Shown one piece after another: positions 29,008-40,019 of a stretch of 64,000 bases of DNA. The notes beneath the pieces are model-generated. The model was not told the origin of the DNA. It made no database searches and was given only the letters and a program-made list of their open reading frames with translations. Source of the stretch: Euglena gracilis (lineage: Eukaryota; Euglenida; Euglenophyceae; Euglenales); contig CP154956.1 in the NCBI GenBank assembly GCA_039621445.1, positions 28,836,667-28,900,666 on the forward strand, given 5' to 3'. Each line of letters starts with the position of its first letter. Position 1 is the first letter of the stretch. A program made the translations under genes and the position numbers.

Positions 29008-29876
29008 AATGTACTCATGTCTCAGACACTGCGTGCACGGCAAAAAAAAAACGGCTGGCAGACCAGCGAGACGTTTTTGAACTTGCTGCGACGGTCCAAG
29101 CTGGACAAAAAGACGTGTCTGGTCGTGGATCTCTTCTCAGCACATCGGTATTGTGATTCTTGAAGTCAGCATTTTTTCTCCATGTTCTGCAGCGACACCG
29201 CACTTTTAAAGGAGCTGAAGGACAGGGGGTGTGACATCTTGTACATTCCTGGAGGATGTACGGGCATCCTGCAAGTGATGGACGTCCACATCAACGCAAT
29301 TTTCAAACGCCACGTCAAGGCGTATTATGTTTCCTGGCGAGCTAGGCAGATCCAGGTGCGGCTAGTGTACACGCATGTATATAACCACATTCTCAGGATG
29401 GTGAGACGTTCGCCAAGCCGGGACGGGAGTTGTTGTTGGACTGGGTCTTGGAAGCATGGGAGGCGGCGCCCGAGGCTCTCGTTCAGCGGGGATGCAGGAG
29501 CTCATCGTGAATTTTGCGGTGAAGTCTGACCCCCCCCCCCCCATCGGTCCCTGCACCAGCTCCTGCCCCTCCGTCCCCTCCTGATCTGGCTGAACAAATG
29601 GCCGCGTTGTCTGTGTTGGACACCATGGAAGGGCAGGGTGTTCCTCGTGTTGATGCACCCGATGAAGAGAGCTCGGGTGATGAACCTGTGCCCTCGGAGG
29701 GTTCTCAGAATAGTGATGATGAGCCACCTACTGAGCCTTCCGAGCCTATTGTGTGCATTGTGTGCGAAAGGCCCCTTAGTGTCCCAAATGTGGTGAGTTG
29801 TCTGACCTGCGGCATTTCGTTCCATAGTGGATGTGTGGCCGTAGGCTCTTCCGGAAAGTGTGGCTTCTGTCCCTGA
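29008..29876 (+). CDS. Pogo/Tigger-like (DDE_1) transposase with C-terminal zinc finger, C-terminal half
   Basis: Exons 29008-29147, 29193-29355 and 29397 onward join in frame across introns of 45 nt and 41 nt. The protein reads KNGWQTSETFLNLLRR, TCLVVDLFSAHR|DTALL, CDILYIPGGCTGILQVMDV and INAIFKRHVKAYYVSW. VVD and the D of MDV are 35 residues apart, fitting the second and third catalytic acids of pogo-type transposases. ILYIPGGCTGILQ parallels the family's 'IPPxCTxxLQPLD'. The usual Asn after the second Asp is Leu. A region DWVLEAWEAAPEALVQ follows; the frame then has two TGA stops that a candidate 18-nt intron (29507-29524) would remove. The last part has acidic Ser/Glu repeats and CIVCERPLSVPN, CLTCGISFHSGC, CGFC, a PHD/RING-like finger. 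The first Asp lies upstream and was not found. It may be domesticated or decaying. Confidence 0.78.
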
Positions 29877-29899
29877 TCAACACCAGGCAATGGTTTTTT

Positions 29900-30240
29900 G
29901 TCGGCCCTGGCCTTAGGCTTTCCCCCCCTTTATTGTCCGTTCGGGCTCCCGGCTGGAAGGTGGTTGGGACAATAGGGGGGGGGGTGGTAATCTGTCAAAT
30001 CCCACAGTTTAGGCACCATGCCAGCATATCAATTGAAAGCTCTCCCCAAGGCTTTTCGCTTGGTCATCATAGAACTCAGCCACACTGCCCCGCTCTGAAA
30101 ATTGCCGATAGGGCGGGGATGGTAAGGTAACGGACCCGAATATTCATGAAATTTCAAGCTTTTTGCGTAAGATTTCAGACCCTATTTTTCAGCATTTTTC
30201 AGTAAGGATTCAGAGGTTTATCCTGTACGAATCCGTAGAC
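29900..30240. repeat. GGACAATAGGGG/GGTGGTA end and hairpin module copy
   Basis: 29968-29990 carries the right end of a TACCA-type element (GGACAATAGGGG...GGTGGTAA); no matching left end is seen. 30008-30115 is a hairpin-module copy. 30110-30235 (GGGATGGTAAGGTAACGG to the TCAGAGGTTTA box) recurs at 32651-32765. Confidence 0.65.
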
Positions 30241-32400
30241 GCAGACATCCGCCAGCGTGCTGGCAAAGACCAGATGACCTGAGCACCTTGGACCGCATGC
30301 CCTCTCCTCCAAAAGCCACTCCGGGAGCCGCCTTTTTTCGAGTGCGGCTGATCTCGCGGCAGTGCGACAACCGGCCCGACACACGAAAGTGGATGTGCAT
30401 AACTTTTTAGGGGGGGTGGACCGCAATCTGAACAGTGAGGGGACCAACCCGCCCCCCCCCCCCTAGGGGCGGCAGGGTGGGTTCGACCCAACCTGCCCTG
30501 GTCCAAAGACTATTTTCGTTAACTTTCCTCTTTTTAGAAAAAAATTGGACCCTCCCATCCTGACCCACCAACCCTCAATTAAACGATTTTTTTCAGAATC
30601 AGGATTTTTTTTTCACAACCTGTATGGTGTAAAAAAAATTGACCCCATGAACACCGAAACAGAACAAAATACTCGTGGAAAGCAACTGCAGTTCGCTGAG
30701 TCGTTTAAATCTCAACTTCGGTGCACAACTCCTTGACCAATAACCAAAGACCCTGGGTGATGCCAGGATAAGTCCAAATGGAAAGACTTCATTCACTTCC
30801 AGGGTTTGACTGTGTCCAGAGCTGGGGCTTGGGTCTGATGACGGGCAAAAAATGCAACTTTCTGGGGGGTGCCCAAAAAAAGGGACTTCGGGGGGGGGGG
30901 CAAATTTTTTTCTTTGGGGGCCAATAAAAAGTGACGTTTGGGGGATGGCAGACCCAGACATTCTTGGGCTGGTTTGGGGCAGAACTGACTTTCGGAATTG
31001 CTGTGGGGGGGCAGAAGGAGATTTTCGGGGGACAGTTACAGGAACTCATGTGGGGGGGGCAAACGGATTTTCTGGGGGGGGACTGAAACACGAACAAGGC
31101 TCTACGGGCCAAGTCAAACCCTGGGCCTCAGGATCTCCAGAAGCTGATTGTTCCCCACGCATGGCCGCAGTCAATCTTCGTCTGGATGCAGGGGTGTAGA
31201 AAGTGGGGGTAGAAAGTGGGGGTCGCCCCCCCCCCGGGATTTTGGAAAGAAATTTTTTTTTGGCATGAGTATGAGATTTTTCTTTGCAATGACATCCATG
31301 GTTCAAAGGGCGTTACCATCTCGGCTGCCTTCGGCAGCCACCTTACCAGTTGAAATCATATTTCTAGAAAATGAAATTGCAAAATCCATAACCGTCTCGG
31401 CCGCCTTTGGCGGCCGAAATAAAGCCCTTGGGGAAATGCTCATTTCACGTCCCTGAAACCCATGGCACTTCTTGATGTTTGATTTTGGCCACAAACCGAC
31501 TTTTTTCTCCTCCTTTGATACTAATTGTTTTTTTTTGGGACCTGACAAACAACTTTCACCTTGGCTGTTTGAATACAACGCCGATTCCCCATCCATTTTC
31601 TTGACCAGCCGAGTTTGGGGAAACTCTGCGGGTCAATTTCAGTGAAAAAAACAATTTGCGCAAAGTGAAAAAATCGCTTCTTCGCAACCCCCCCCACCCC
31701 AGGTTGCAAAGTCGACAGTTGGGTTGAGTTGGGAGGTTTCCAAAGGGGTTCCACCCATGATTTTGCTTTTTAGTTTGATTTTTTGGGGCATTTGGAGGCC
31801 AGGTAGTCGACTTCGGGACCCCGGACTCCCCCTCCCCCCCTCCCCCCTGTTCAGTTCACTTTGGAAGTGCACAGGGGGGGTCCCGAGACCCCCCCCCTCG
31901 TGTACCTGGATGTACTTGTTCACTTCGGGAAAAAAACCGAAAACGGAACGACGCGCGAACACCGAAAAGGGCATTTTTCAAAAAAAATTTGGCGCCTTCG
32001 GCGCCGGACCCCCCCCTCCAGGAAGTCAACATGTCCAGTTCAGTTCGGAAGCGGGGTCTGGGACACCCCCCTCCCCTCTGTACCTTGGACTTCAAAGAGA
32101 CGTTAGCGTCTCGGTCCCTTTGGGGCCAAGAGGACAGAAAAAAATACATTCTGGTTGTGCCAAGAAAATTTTTTGGGCTCGACCCCCCCCCCCGGGAAAA
32201 AATATCCCTGACAGACACGTTCTTCACGTTGAAGCCAACGTTGTCGCCAGGGTCAGCCTCTCTAGAAGGGAGGAAAGGGAAAACAAGGGAAACAGGACAT
32301 TGTTTCTCAACACACCATCCACAGAAAGATTCTGGGTTAGGAACTTCCTCATGGTTCTTAAATGCGTAATGCTTAAACTCGGTGGAGAGGACGTGGGGCG
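30240..32400. other. Spacer without recognised gene
   Basis: GGCTGCCTTCGGCAGCC and GGCCGCCTTTGGCGGCC hairpins (31320, 31400) and a GGCGCCTTCGGCGCC one at 31990. Overlapping long frames at 31.7-32.6 kb have no splice-bounded or family-like content. Confidence 0.4.
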
Positions 32401-32407
32401 AGCCCAA

Positions 32408-32550
32408 CCAGGGTTCGCATTTAGGATTTGCGTACTAAGGGTGTTTCCTAACTTTCATGTACGGAAAATGAAAGGAAAGGTTAAAGGAAAGGTTTCACAG
32501 ATTTTATCTTTCTTTCAGAGCATTTTTCACGAACTGCACCACCCTAATTG
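32408..32550. repeat. Duplicated 140-bp block CAGGGTTCGCATTTAGGATT (copy 1)
   Basis: Recurs at 33892-34015 with the same order: TTTGCGTACTAAGGGTGTTT, ATGAAAGGAAAGG and ACGAACTGCACCACCCTA. Copy 1 has an extra AAGGAAAGGTT unit. Confidence 0.9.
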
Positions 32551-32639
32551 CCGATCGCATGTTCCGACCTTGTTCGCAAATTCCAACTTCCACTGTTCAC
32601 CTGCCCCATTACCCCTTGGTCGAAAGCTCTTCTCAAGGG

Positions 32640-32770
32640 CTTTCAGCTAGGGCGGGGATGGTAAGGTAACGGACCCGAATATTCATGAAATTTCAAGCTT
32701 TTTGCATAAGATTTCAGACCCCATTTTTCAGCATTTTTCAGTAAGGTTTCAGAGGTTTAACCTGTATGAC
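32640..32770. repeat. Duplicated 125-bp block GGCGGGGATGGTAAGGTAAC (copy 2)
   Basis: Matches 30112-30235 with few differences, and directly follows a CGAAAGCTCTTCTCAAGGGC hairpin as it follows a hairpin module there. Confidence 0.9.
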
Positions 32771-32801
32771 CCGCCCCACTGGCCCATGCCATTGCTTAGC
32801 G

Positions 32802-33056
32802 ACCCCCGGGTGGGGAGGGGGGGGGTCACTTTCCACTCCGAAAAAACCAGTCAGCCACTTTTTTTCGGCCAAGCCAGTCTGTCACTTTTACCCGGGGGGG
32901 GGGGTCGGCCACTCTGGAAACCCAGTCACTTTTTGGCCTTTCCAGGCCGTTTTTTGGCCAAACTTTTCCCCGGCGCCAGTTGGCGGGGGGGGGGTCACGG
33001 CCAAAAAACCAGTCAGTCACCCCCCCCGGGGGGTGGGGTGGGGTGGGACAGGTGTT
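32802..33056. repeat. CCAGTCAGTCAC repeat family (copy 2)
   Basis: Shares the order of GGTCACTTTCCACT, AACCAGTCAGCCAC, CCCCGGCGCC and the end GGGTGGGACAGGTGTT with 7650-7888. Confidence 0.75.
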
Positions 33057-33099
33057 AAGCATCGGCCTGCACTGGCCACAAGATGTGATCCCAAACTGT

Positions 33100-33490
33100 C
33101 CCAGTTTGCTCAACAGTTTTGGGACAGTTTTGGGCACCATCTTGGGGCCAGTTTTCTGCCACATCTTGGGGCCAGATGGGTGCAACAGTTTTGGGCCAGA
33201 TGGGTGCAACAGTTTTGGCCAAGTTTGGTGCCACAACTTGGGGCCAGATGGGTGCAACAGTTTTGGGCCAAACTAGGCCAAAACTGTTGCACCCATCTGG
33301 CCCAAAACTGTTGCACCAAACTGGTGCCAAGATGTGGCACCAAACTGGCCCATCTTGGGGCCAGTTTGGTGCAACAGTTTTGGGTCGAAAACTGACCCCA
33401 AGATGTGGCCCCAATCTGGCCCCAAGATGTGGCACCAAACTGGCCCAAAACGGTTGCACCAACCTGGACCCAAGGTCTGGCGCAAAACTG
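33100..33490. repeat. Minisatellite of CTTGGGGCCAG / GTGCAACAGTTTTGGG words
   Basis: Units such as TTGGGGCCAGATGGGTGCAA followed by CAGTTTTGGG repeat with period about 31-33 and switch orientation near 33280, so the two halves also form an inverted repeat. Frames are open on both strands because of the repeat, not because of a gene. Confidence 0.88.
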
Positions 33491-33891
33491 GCCCCTTTTC
33501 TTTTTTCAGTTTTGGAAAACAAGCAAGAAAACACAAAACACAAAACAAGCAAGAAAACCAGCAGCTCAGGCAAATGTTTAATCGGTCCACAGGCTCCAAT
33601 AATCTTGTAGTCGATCTTCTCGTTGTAACATTGTGTGACAAACCACGGCTGTCACCGTGTTGCAGGCAGGCCTCTGCTCGACGGATTGTGGATTTGTTCA
33701 GCAACAAGTGGGGCACGCCTGCATGTGATGATGCTGACCCTCTCTCCACAACCCAAACAGTTCCGGTATTTCTCTTTCCGGGACTGTGTGCTTTGGGCCA
33801 TAGTGGGCCCACACCGCTTCCTCCCGAATTGGCATTGTAACACTGAAGACAACAGAAGGATTAGGAATTTGAGGTCTAGTTAGGTCCTACC

Positions 33892-34015
33892 AGGGTTCGC
33901 ATTTAGGATTTGCGTACTAAGGGTGTTTCCTAACTTTCATGTACGGAAAATGAAAGGAAAGGTTTCACAGATTTTATCTTTCTTTCAGAGCATTTTTCAC
34001 GAACTGCACCACCCT
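33892..34015. repeat. Duplicated CAGGGTTCGCATTTAGGATT block (copy 2)
   Basis: See 32408-32550. It follows directly after the unique stretch 33560-33890. Confidence 0.9.
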
Positions 34016-34115
34016 ACTTTCAGCATGGCCTTGGTGCTGCATGGTATTCTGTTTCAGAAATCCCCCCAAAATTGACCAAAAGGAATTCATTTGAAACCGT
34101 ATCTGGGGGCTCCGG

Positions 34116-34163
34116 CTTCGCACCCGAACCGGTGTCCCAGACACCGGTTCGGGTGTGAAGCCG
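34116..34163. repeat. ACCGGTGTCC / GGACACCGGT-type palindrome variant
   Basis: CACCCGAACCGGTGTCCCAG then ACACCGGTTCGGGTG: the GGCGT of the usual family is GGTGT here, and the other arm has the matching ACACC. Confidence 0.85.
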
Positions 34164-34428
34164 GCGTTTGGGGGACCCAAAATAAAAAATGCCAAAAAGT
34201 GTCCCAAATGCTTTGTAAACTTGTGGTAAACATATCTGAGCAGTTTAGGGGGGGGCGGTTGTCGGTTTTTCGGCAGAAAAGAAATTGGGTGTACCATTCC
34301 CCCCCCTTTACTGTTCCCCCCCCTTACTGTTCCCATTGGGGGGACGGGAACAGTACAGTGTCATTGTTTTCAGTCTACTGCCTGATCTCTTTGGGTAAAC
34401 GGCGCCCAGTCTCATGTGTGCTCTTCAG

Positions 34429-34572
34429 GCAATGTGCTGTACATGGAGCCTCGCATTTTTCTTTTGTGTTTTGATAACATGTGCTTCGGCACACATTGCA
34501 CATTCAAGTGCTTCGGCAAACATGGATGCTTATGGATGGATGAGGAGCAACAGGTTCATTTTACCTTGCAAG
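34429..34572 (+). CDS. Cys-rich candidate exon
   Basis: Bounded by GCTCTTCAG and a GTGAAGGTGTGAG donor. It encodes NVLYMEPRIFLLCFDNMC, then FGTHCTFKCFGKHGCLW and MDEEQQVHFTLQ. The spacing Cys-x4-Cys-x4-Cys-x3-Cys-x5-Cys suggests a metal-binding or disulfide-rich module. No neighbouring exon was joined and no family recognised. Confidence 0.4.
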
Positions 34573-34599
34573 GTGAAGGTGTGAGTTCCTCAGTTGCCT

Positions 34600-36600
34600 G
34601 TTTGCTGCTTCTTCGCACTCATTGGAGACTCAGCAAGGGGGGGGTCTTCGCCATAGAATGTCGACCCCCATTTGTTGCAATTTCTGCCCATTTCAAAAAA
34701 GAATGAAGAGCAAAAAGAAACACTTTTCAAACAGGAACAAAAAAACAGCCATGGCAATGATGGAGGGCAGTCCAGTTGAGCTTGTCAACTGGAGCACAAC
34801 CCCCCCCCCCCCCAACCTGGCTGGACCCGAACTCAACTGCTTGACTTCACAAAAAAGGGACCAAATTCCAATGAAATTTCATTGAAAAAAAAAATTAGTG
34901 CCAAAGGCGCCGGGACCCCCCATCCCCCTCCCATGGGGATGCCACGGGGACCCGTACATGAGGGGCGGTTGGGGGGAACACCCCCATTTTGTGATAATTT
35001 CTTGGACCCCCCCCGAAAACCAAAATGACCTCAAAGAAGACAAATTTGGTGAAGTTTGGGTCCAAGGACAAATAGTTGAAATTCTGCCAAATAATGTGCA
35101 AAAATGTGCATTTGGAAACAAAGAATTTTTTTGTCCCCATCTAGCGCCTTTGGCGCTGATGAACAAAATGTGAACTTGGCCAATGGATCAGCACACCGTG
35201 CTGAGGGGGGCGGGCATGGGGGAGAGGCTTTGCTGTGCTGGGGAGGTGTTTTAAGGGGGGGGTCATGAGGGAAACACCACATTTTCGGACACCGTTTAAG
35301 GAATCACTGAACCTGATATTTTGAAAATTTCCATAAATGATAAATCTCCACAACTGAAATTAGGATTTTGATAGGTCCCAACGTGACCACCCCGTGACCC
35401 CCCCCTCATCACCCGACTGGACACCAAAATTTTACAGGAAAGAATTTGTCTGGTGAGGCCTAATTTGATGAAATTTTCAGGTTTGACGCCCTTGAGGAAC
35501 TCCCCAGGTGGCTTCACTTCCAGCGACCAGTCACCCACATTTCTTAGAAACCAGGAGAGCACAGTGGGGGGGGGGCATGAAACCGCCGGGTGTTGTGTGT
35601 TTTTTTTTTCATGCTACGCACAGTGGGGGGGGCGCGGATGGGGGGGCGAGCGGCCGCCTGGGGGGGGGGACCCCCTCAAGTGGCGCGCCTAGCAAGAGGG
35701 GGGCACCTGATCCTGTATGAAACCGTGTTTGGGCAAAGATTTAAGATTTTTAAAGTCTCGAAATCGGCCCAAACACGGTTTCAAACGAAGAACAGTATTT
35801 TGGGCCAAGGTTTTAGGGGGGCCTGGGTCCGCTCCCAGGCTCCCCCCAACACTTGGCCCAAACACAGTTCTTGTCACAGTTACCCACGCCTCCCCAGTCA
35901 AAACCAAAACAGAAACACTGGGAGGGGTTGGGGGTGTATATGACGGCCAAAGAAAAGTCCAGGGTCCATGCCGTCCGACTGGGGGGTGCCGGCCCATATG
36001 GAGAATCAGGCCCCGGGGAGGGGGGAATCTTCTGGCAGTTCACAGCAGAATGAAGTGTTTTCCATCCATATGTCCTAAAACATCTTTGGATTGCTTGAAA
36101 ACCGGAAAAGCGACCGTTTTTTGGTGCCCATTTGACAGTTTTTGGCGTGGTAAGGGCTGTTTTTCTCGACCGTGCTTAAAAAAAACCAGGCACCGTCAGC
36201 TCCCCCCCAAGCCCAGCATGGTGCTTGGACATTCGACAATTTTTGTCCCAGAGCTTACGCCTGAGTTAAATCCCATTGATATCGCTGGCAAAAGAAGTCT
36301 GTGTATGACTCCTCACACTTCCCGACCCACATTGGCCCAAAACATCTGAAATGACGGAAAAAACTGAAAATGACGGTTTTTTTCCCCTTCAAGCTTTCCT
36401 AAGAAATCAACAGAAATGCATACTCAACCCATTCTCCGCAAACAGCCAAATTCAATGACCTCATGATCTCACAACTGACGTCTAGGATGCTTTTCTGACA
36501 GACAAAACTGGCGTTCGGAGCCAGTGGGGTGTAACGCTGGTTCTGTCCTGAATTTCGGACCAAACATCGGTTTAACGTGCATACTTCTGAGATGGGTTCC
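34600..36600. other. Spacer without recognised gene
   Basis: GGCGCC-type hairpins near 34900 and 35150. Repeated CCAAACACGGTTTC / AAACCGTGTTTGGGC words at 35720-35870. Nothing with splice-bounded coding signature. Confidence 0.35.
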
Positions 36601-36621
36601 ATGTTTTATTTTTTTCTGCAG

Positions 36622-36819
36622 ACCAGAGATCTGCTCAACAATGGTGACACCAACCCAGAGGTTTTGTTTAATTTTGTTGTTGACGTGGGCAGCTCTCACA
36701 CGGTGGTGAATTGGAAGGATGCCGGACAATTGGGCTCCGCAGCAGATGCTGCAGTGTCTATTGATGCTTCCAAGGCATGCACCTGCAATAATGCAACCTG
36801 CGTTGCGTATTTTTTGTGA
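36622..36819 (+). CDS. Candidate exon, DVGSSHTVVNWKDAG
   Basis: After the acceptor TTTTTTCTGCAG the frame reads TRDLLNNGDTNPEVLFNF, VVDVGSSHTVVNWKDAG and QLGSAADAAVSIDASK, then CTCNNATC and a stop at 36819. Protein-like composition over 50 residues with a good polypyrimidine tract supports an exon. Whether it ends at the stop or at an internal donor is unclear. Function unknown. Confidence 0.45.
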   Translation, partial: TRDLLNNGDTNPEVLFNFVVDVGSSHTVVNWKDAGQLGSAADAAVSIDASKACTCNNATCVAYFL

Positions 36820-38219
36820 ATGTTTATTGAGGCTTGACCATTTGTCTTTGCGTGCATGTTTTAAACTCCCACAAAGAAATTGCAATGGCGTGTCTTCTGC
36901 AAGTTAGACGAAATGAATACCCCTCCCAAATGATTTTTGTTGTCCCTCACAGACATAGGGATTATTTTTTTCAAGCACGTATTATTTTTTTAAAATTTCA
37001 AGACATTTTCAGATTTTTTACGGCTTTTTAAGGCATATTAAGGCATTTTCAGGTACTATTTCCAGGCGGTTGAAGGGCTGTCCCAGCATTGAACCAACGT
37101 TTTTGATTTTGACACCAACTCAACCAGGGAGGACCCTTCTTCAAAGAATGCTGCCAAGGTGCAAGGTGCCATTGACCTTTCAATTCTGCAATGTGATTTG
37201 ATGATTTTGGTTTTTTCCCCTGAAATTAAATACTCCGCGGCGAACTTGGGGAGTGTGGGGGGGGAGGTGTGCGGAATCGTTCGGGGGGGGGGTACTGTGA
37301 CGCATTAGGGGATGCACTATATGCCATCTATTGGCCAGAGTCCACAATGCCAAATGATCCCGGAGGGGGACCCTTCCAAGCCAAAGAAGTTCCACAGCCG
37401 CAAAATACATTTGACAACAAAGTCTGCATCTGGCGGGACGGGCCAACGCCTCTTTATTTCTGGGATTTTGGGGCGACGCCGATTTATTGTCAAAGTTTTC
37501 TTTCGTAGTGCTGTGGGGGAGGTGGGGGGTCGACGTCCCTCCCCCACTCAGCCTCCCCCATCCAATAACTCCCCATCCATTTGAACCCCCCCCTTGGCCA
37601 AACACGAAACGTCGACTTATGACCCCCGAGAGAGAAAATCCACAAATCATGCAGTGCAACGGAGATGCAGAATCCATCCATGACATGATGCAGGGTTTGG
37701 CAAAAATCCGTAAAATTGCCTTGTCGACCATTCTGGTCAGACAAACCGTCATTTTTTTGGAAGCTCCTTCTCCCTCGCTTCGTCCACTTATAACCCTCCC
37801 CCACCGGGTCAACCACCAAACGGTATCCTGAACGCTCCAGGGGCCACCCCTTCCACCAACTGCCGAAAAAGTTTTTCTGAGTGTGAGGGATTTCTTGAGG
37901 AAAAAAGACCAAATATATATTTGTTTTTGGCGAGGCATGCACAGTATGCTCGGCATGGTGTGGCGAGGTTGTCCGTCGGGGGGTGGGGGGCATAAATGGT
38001 GTGGTGCGAGGTGGGTGGGAGAGGGGATTGAACGGGGTTGGTTGAGAGAGGGACAAATTTGGGAATTTTCATTTTCAAAAAATCCTAGCTGGAATGAAAA
38101 TATTTCAGGGAAGAGAATTTTGCAACAGCTTTTATTTGGTCTGAACAGACTTGAACTCGGGATGTTTGAATTGGCTTCAAGGGAGCATTTTGAGGGTCCC
38201 CAAGCAATATTTTCCCCAG
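36820..38219. other. Stretch between candidate exons, long frames on both strands
   Basis: A 353-codon open frame runs on the minus strand (37180-38241), and a shorter plus-strand frame carries GDAESIHDMMQGLAKIRK (37660-37830). Neither has a recognisable domain. Confidence 0.3.
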
Positions 38220-38396
38220 GTGCAATGGGTGCGAGCAACAATGGAGTTTGCTTGTGGGACCGCTCCAGACGCCCTAGAATTCGACTCTACCCTCCATGTT
38301 CCATATGCTGTTCCGCCCCGTTATGTTGCACAAAGTGGCCCGTTGCTCGAGCCTGTTCTTGGCATTGATATCCTCAAGTGTGCTGCTCTTTTTTAA
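38220..38396 (+). CDS. Candidate terminal exon, PYAVPPRYVAQSGPLLEP
   Basis: Starts after ATTTTCCCCAG and runs VQWVRATMEFACGTAPDA, LEFDSTLHVPYAVPPRYV, AQSGPLLEPVLGIDILKC to TAA. Phase 0 from the acceptor. It may belong with the 36.6 kb exon on the same strand. Function unknown. The antisense frame is also open (see rejected). Confidence 0.42.
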   Translation: MQWVRATMEFACGTAPDALEFDSTLHVPYAVPPRYVAQSGPLLEPVLGIDILKCAALF

Positions 38397-38602
38397 TTCC
38401 TCGAGCATTCTTGCGCGAAGAAAATTTTTTCTTGTCGGAGGTGAAGATTTTTCGGAGTTGTCTCCAGCAAAAACGTGGATCCCATGGAGACCCTGAAGGA
38501 AAAAACATGCAACCAGCATTTTTTTTTATTTGCGTTTTATTTGCGTCGCGTTTTTCGAGGATAATTGTCCCCCCCCCAAGGTGGGTGGGCGTGTGGGCGT
38601 CA

Positions 38603-39106
38603 GGCCCCGAGCGAGAAATTGGTGATGGACTTTTTGGTGGTCGCTAGCGACTAGTTGCTGGGGTCGCTAGCGACCATTGGTGGTCGGAGCAATTAGTGGC
38701 TCCGACCACCAATTTTAAGTCCACCTCCTCCCTCGAAAAGTTTTTAAGCCCCCCTCCAAAAAATTCATTCAAATTTGGAGGAAAATGACTCGAAACCCAC
38801 CCAAATGCCTTCCAAACCCTCCATTCGGGGGTCAATATACAAAAAATTTTTATCTGATATCTTCTCTTTGTGCCTGTTCTGTGAAACCATAGCCATAGTG
38901 CGACTTGGCTATCCTTACCTTGCACACATAAGCATTTGGGTGGGTTTTGAGTCATTTTCCTTCACATTTGAATGATTTTTTTTTGGAGGGGGGTGGATTT
39001 AAAATTGGTGGTCGGCCCGACCACCAATGGTCGCTAGCCATGGTCGCTAGTGACTAGTCGCTAGCGACCACCAAAAAATCCATCACCAATTTCCCGCAAT
39101 GAGCCT
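38603..39106. mobile_element. 504-bp MITE with long CTAGCGAC-rich inverted repeats, direct repeat GGGCGTCA
   Basis: GAAATTGGTGATGGACTTTT and GGTGGTCGCTAGCGACTAG on the left are mirrored on the right by CTAGTCGCTAGCGACCACC and CCATCACCAATTTC; inner arms GGTGGTCGG / CCGACCACC extend the match to about 120 bp. GGGCGTCA stands at 38595-38602 and at 39107-39114, an 8-bp duplication of hAT size. The middle resembles 10520-10580. Confidence 0.82.
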
Positions 39107-39320
39107 GGGCGTCACTCCCCACCCCTGAAGAGAGGACTCCCGTTCTAATTTCTATGCGAACCACCAATTTTTTTGTTGGTCCCGAATGGCAAGTAGGCGA
39201 ACCCAAGGGAGGTCCCCACTCATCTCAGGAGTCAGCCTGATGGGTGCCCACCTGGGTCCTGGGCAACAATGGATTGATGCGTGGATGGGTGTAAATCCCT
39301 CTGTGGTTGCTTTTTCACAG

Positions 39321-39441
39321 GCGGTTCAACTGGTGCATGACTCCCACGGACCTCTTTGCCATTCCTGCCTCTGGCTACATTTCGATTGATGCCGCTGGTA
39401 TGGATCTGCATGAGCACAGGAGTTTTAGGCACCGTTTCCAG
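39321..39441 (+). CDS. Candidate exon, CMTPTDLFAIPASGYISID
   Basis: A strong acceptor (TGCTTTTTCACAG) and a GTGTGC donor bound RFNWCMTPTDLFAIPASG then YISIDAAGMDLHEHRSFRHRFQ in phase 1. Composition is clearly protein-like. Possibly upstream of the 40.1 and 41.6 kb exons of one gene. Function unknown. Confidence 0.5.
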
Positions 39442-40019
39442 GTGTGCTGGGTTTCGCCCAAAATTTTCTTTTAACTCCAAAGGGAGGGATCGCCCCCCCC
39501 CCCCCCCGTCCAGCCCTCCCCGTGTGCGCCACCCTGCAGGAGCGCAAACGTCCCCAACAGAACCCTGCCAAGGCCTGCCCCCCACGGCTCAGCTGCGCCG
39601 CCTCGCCACCATCTCCCCAAGCCCGCCCCATCACCTTTTGCGGCTGCAGGTGCCCCCCCCCCGACCGTTTATTTGCCCACAAGCCTCCGCCAGGCTTTTT
39701 TTAAGGAAGGTCGCACCCCTGGGGGGGGGTGCTATGGGCAGGCAAGGGGGGTTAGGTGCTTTTCGACGCTGGGTGGCCACTTTCATTTTCGGCCGACCCC
39801 ACTCCCGACGAGGGGGGGGGGTCCAGACCCAAAAACCAGTCAGTTGTTCCGGAAAAAAACCACTTTCTGGGGAGGGGGGAGGTTGGACACACTTTAAGCA
39901 ATGGTGAGGTCCGGACCGTGCGGAAGCCGCTCTCGGATGGAGGGAAACAATCAATCGCCTCATTTCCCGGGACAAACGCCCTGTGGGCCAGGCTGTATTT
40001 TGGCAGGGGGGGGGGAATT

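Noticed and set aside
31724-32650. 308-codon plus-strand open frame
   Set aside because: Contains poly-G/C blocks, a GGCGCC hairpin and the 32.4 kb duplicated repeat; no domain and the opposite strand is also open.
33055-33573. Long Gly/Gln/Trp-rich frames on both strands
   Set aside because: Open on both strands only because of the 31-33 bp minisatellite.
37180-38241. 353-codon minus-strand open frame
   Set aside because: No recognisable domain, runs through poly-C stretches, composition drifts, and plus-strand splice-bounded exons lie over part of it. Probably a chance frame.
38274-38508. Minus-strand terminal exon with EELKKSSTLEDINAKNRLEQ
   Set aside because: It has a good acceptor and stop, but overlaps a plus-strand exon with an equally good acceptor and more globular composition. 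Only one is likely real, so the plus strand was kept.
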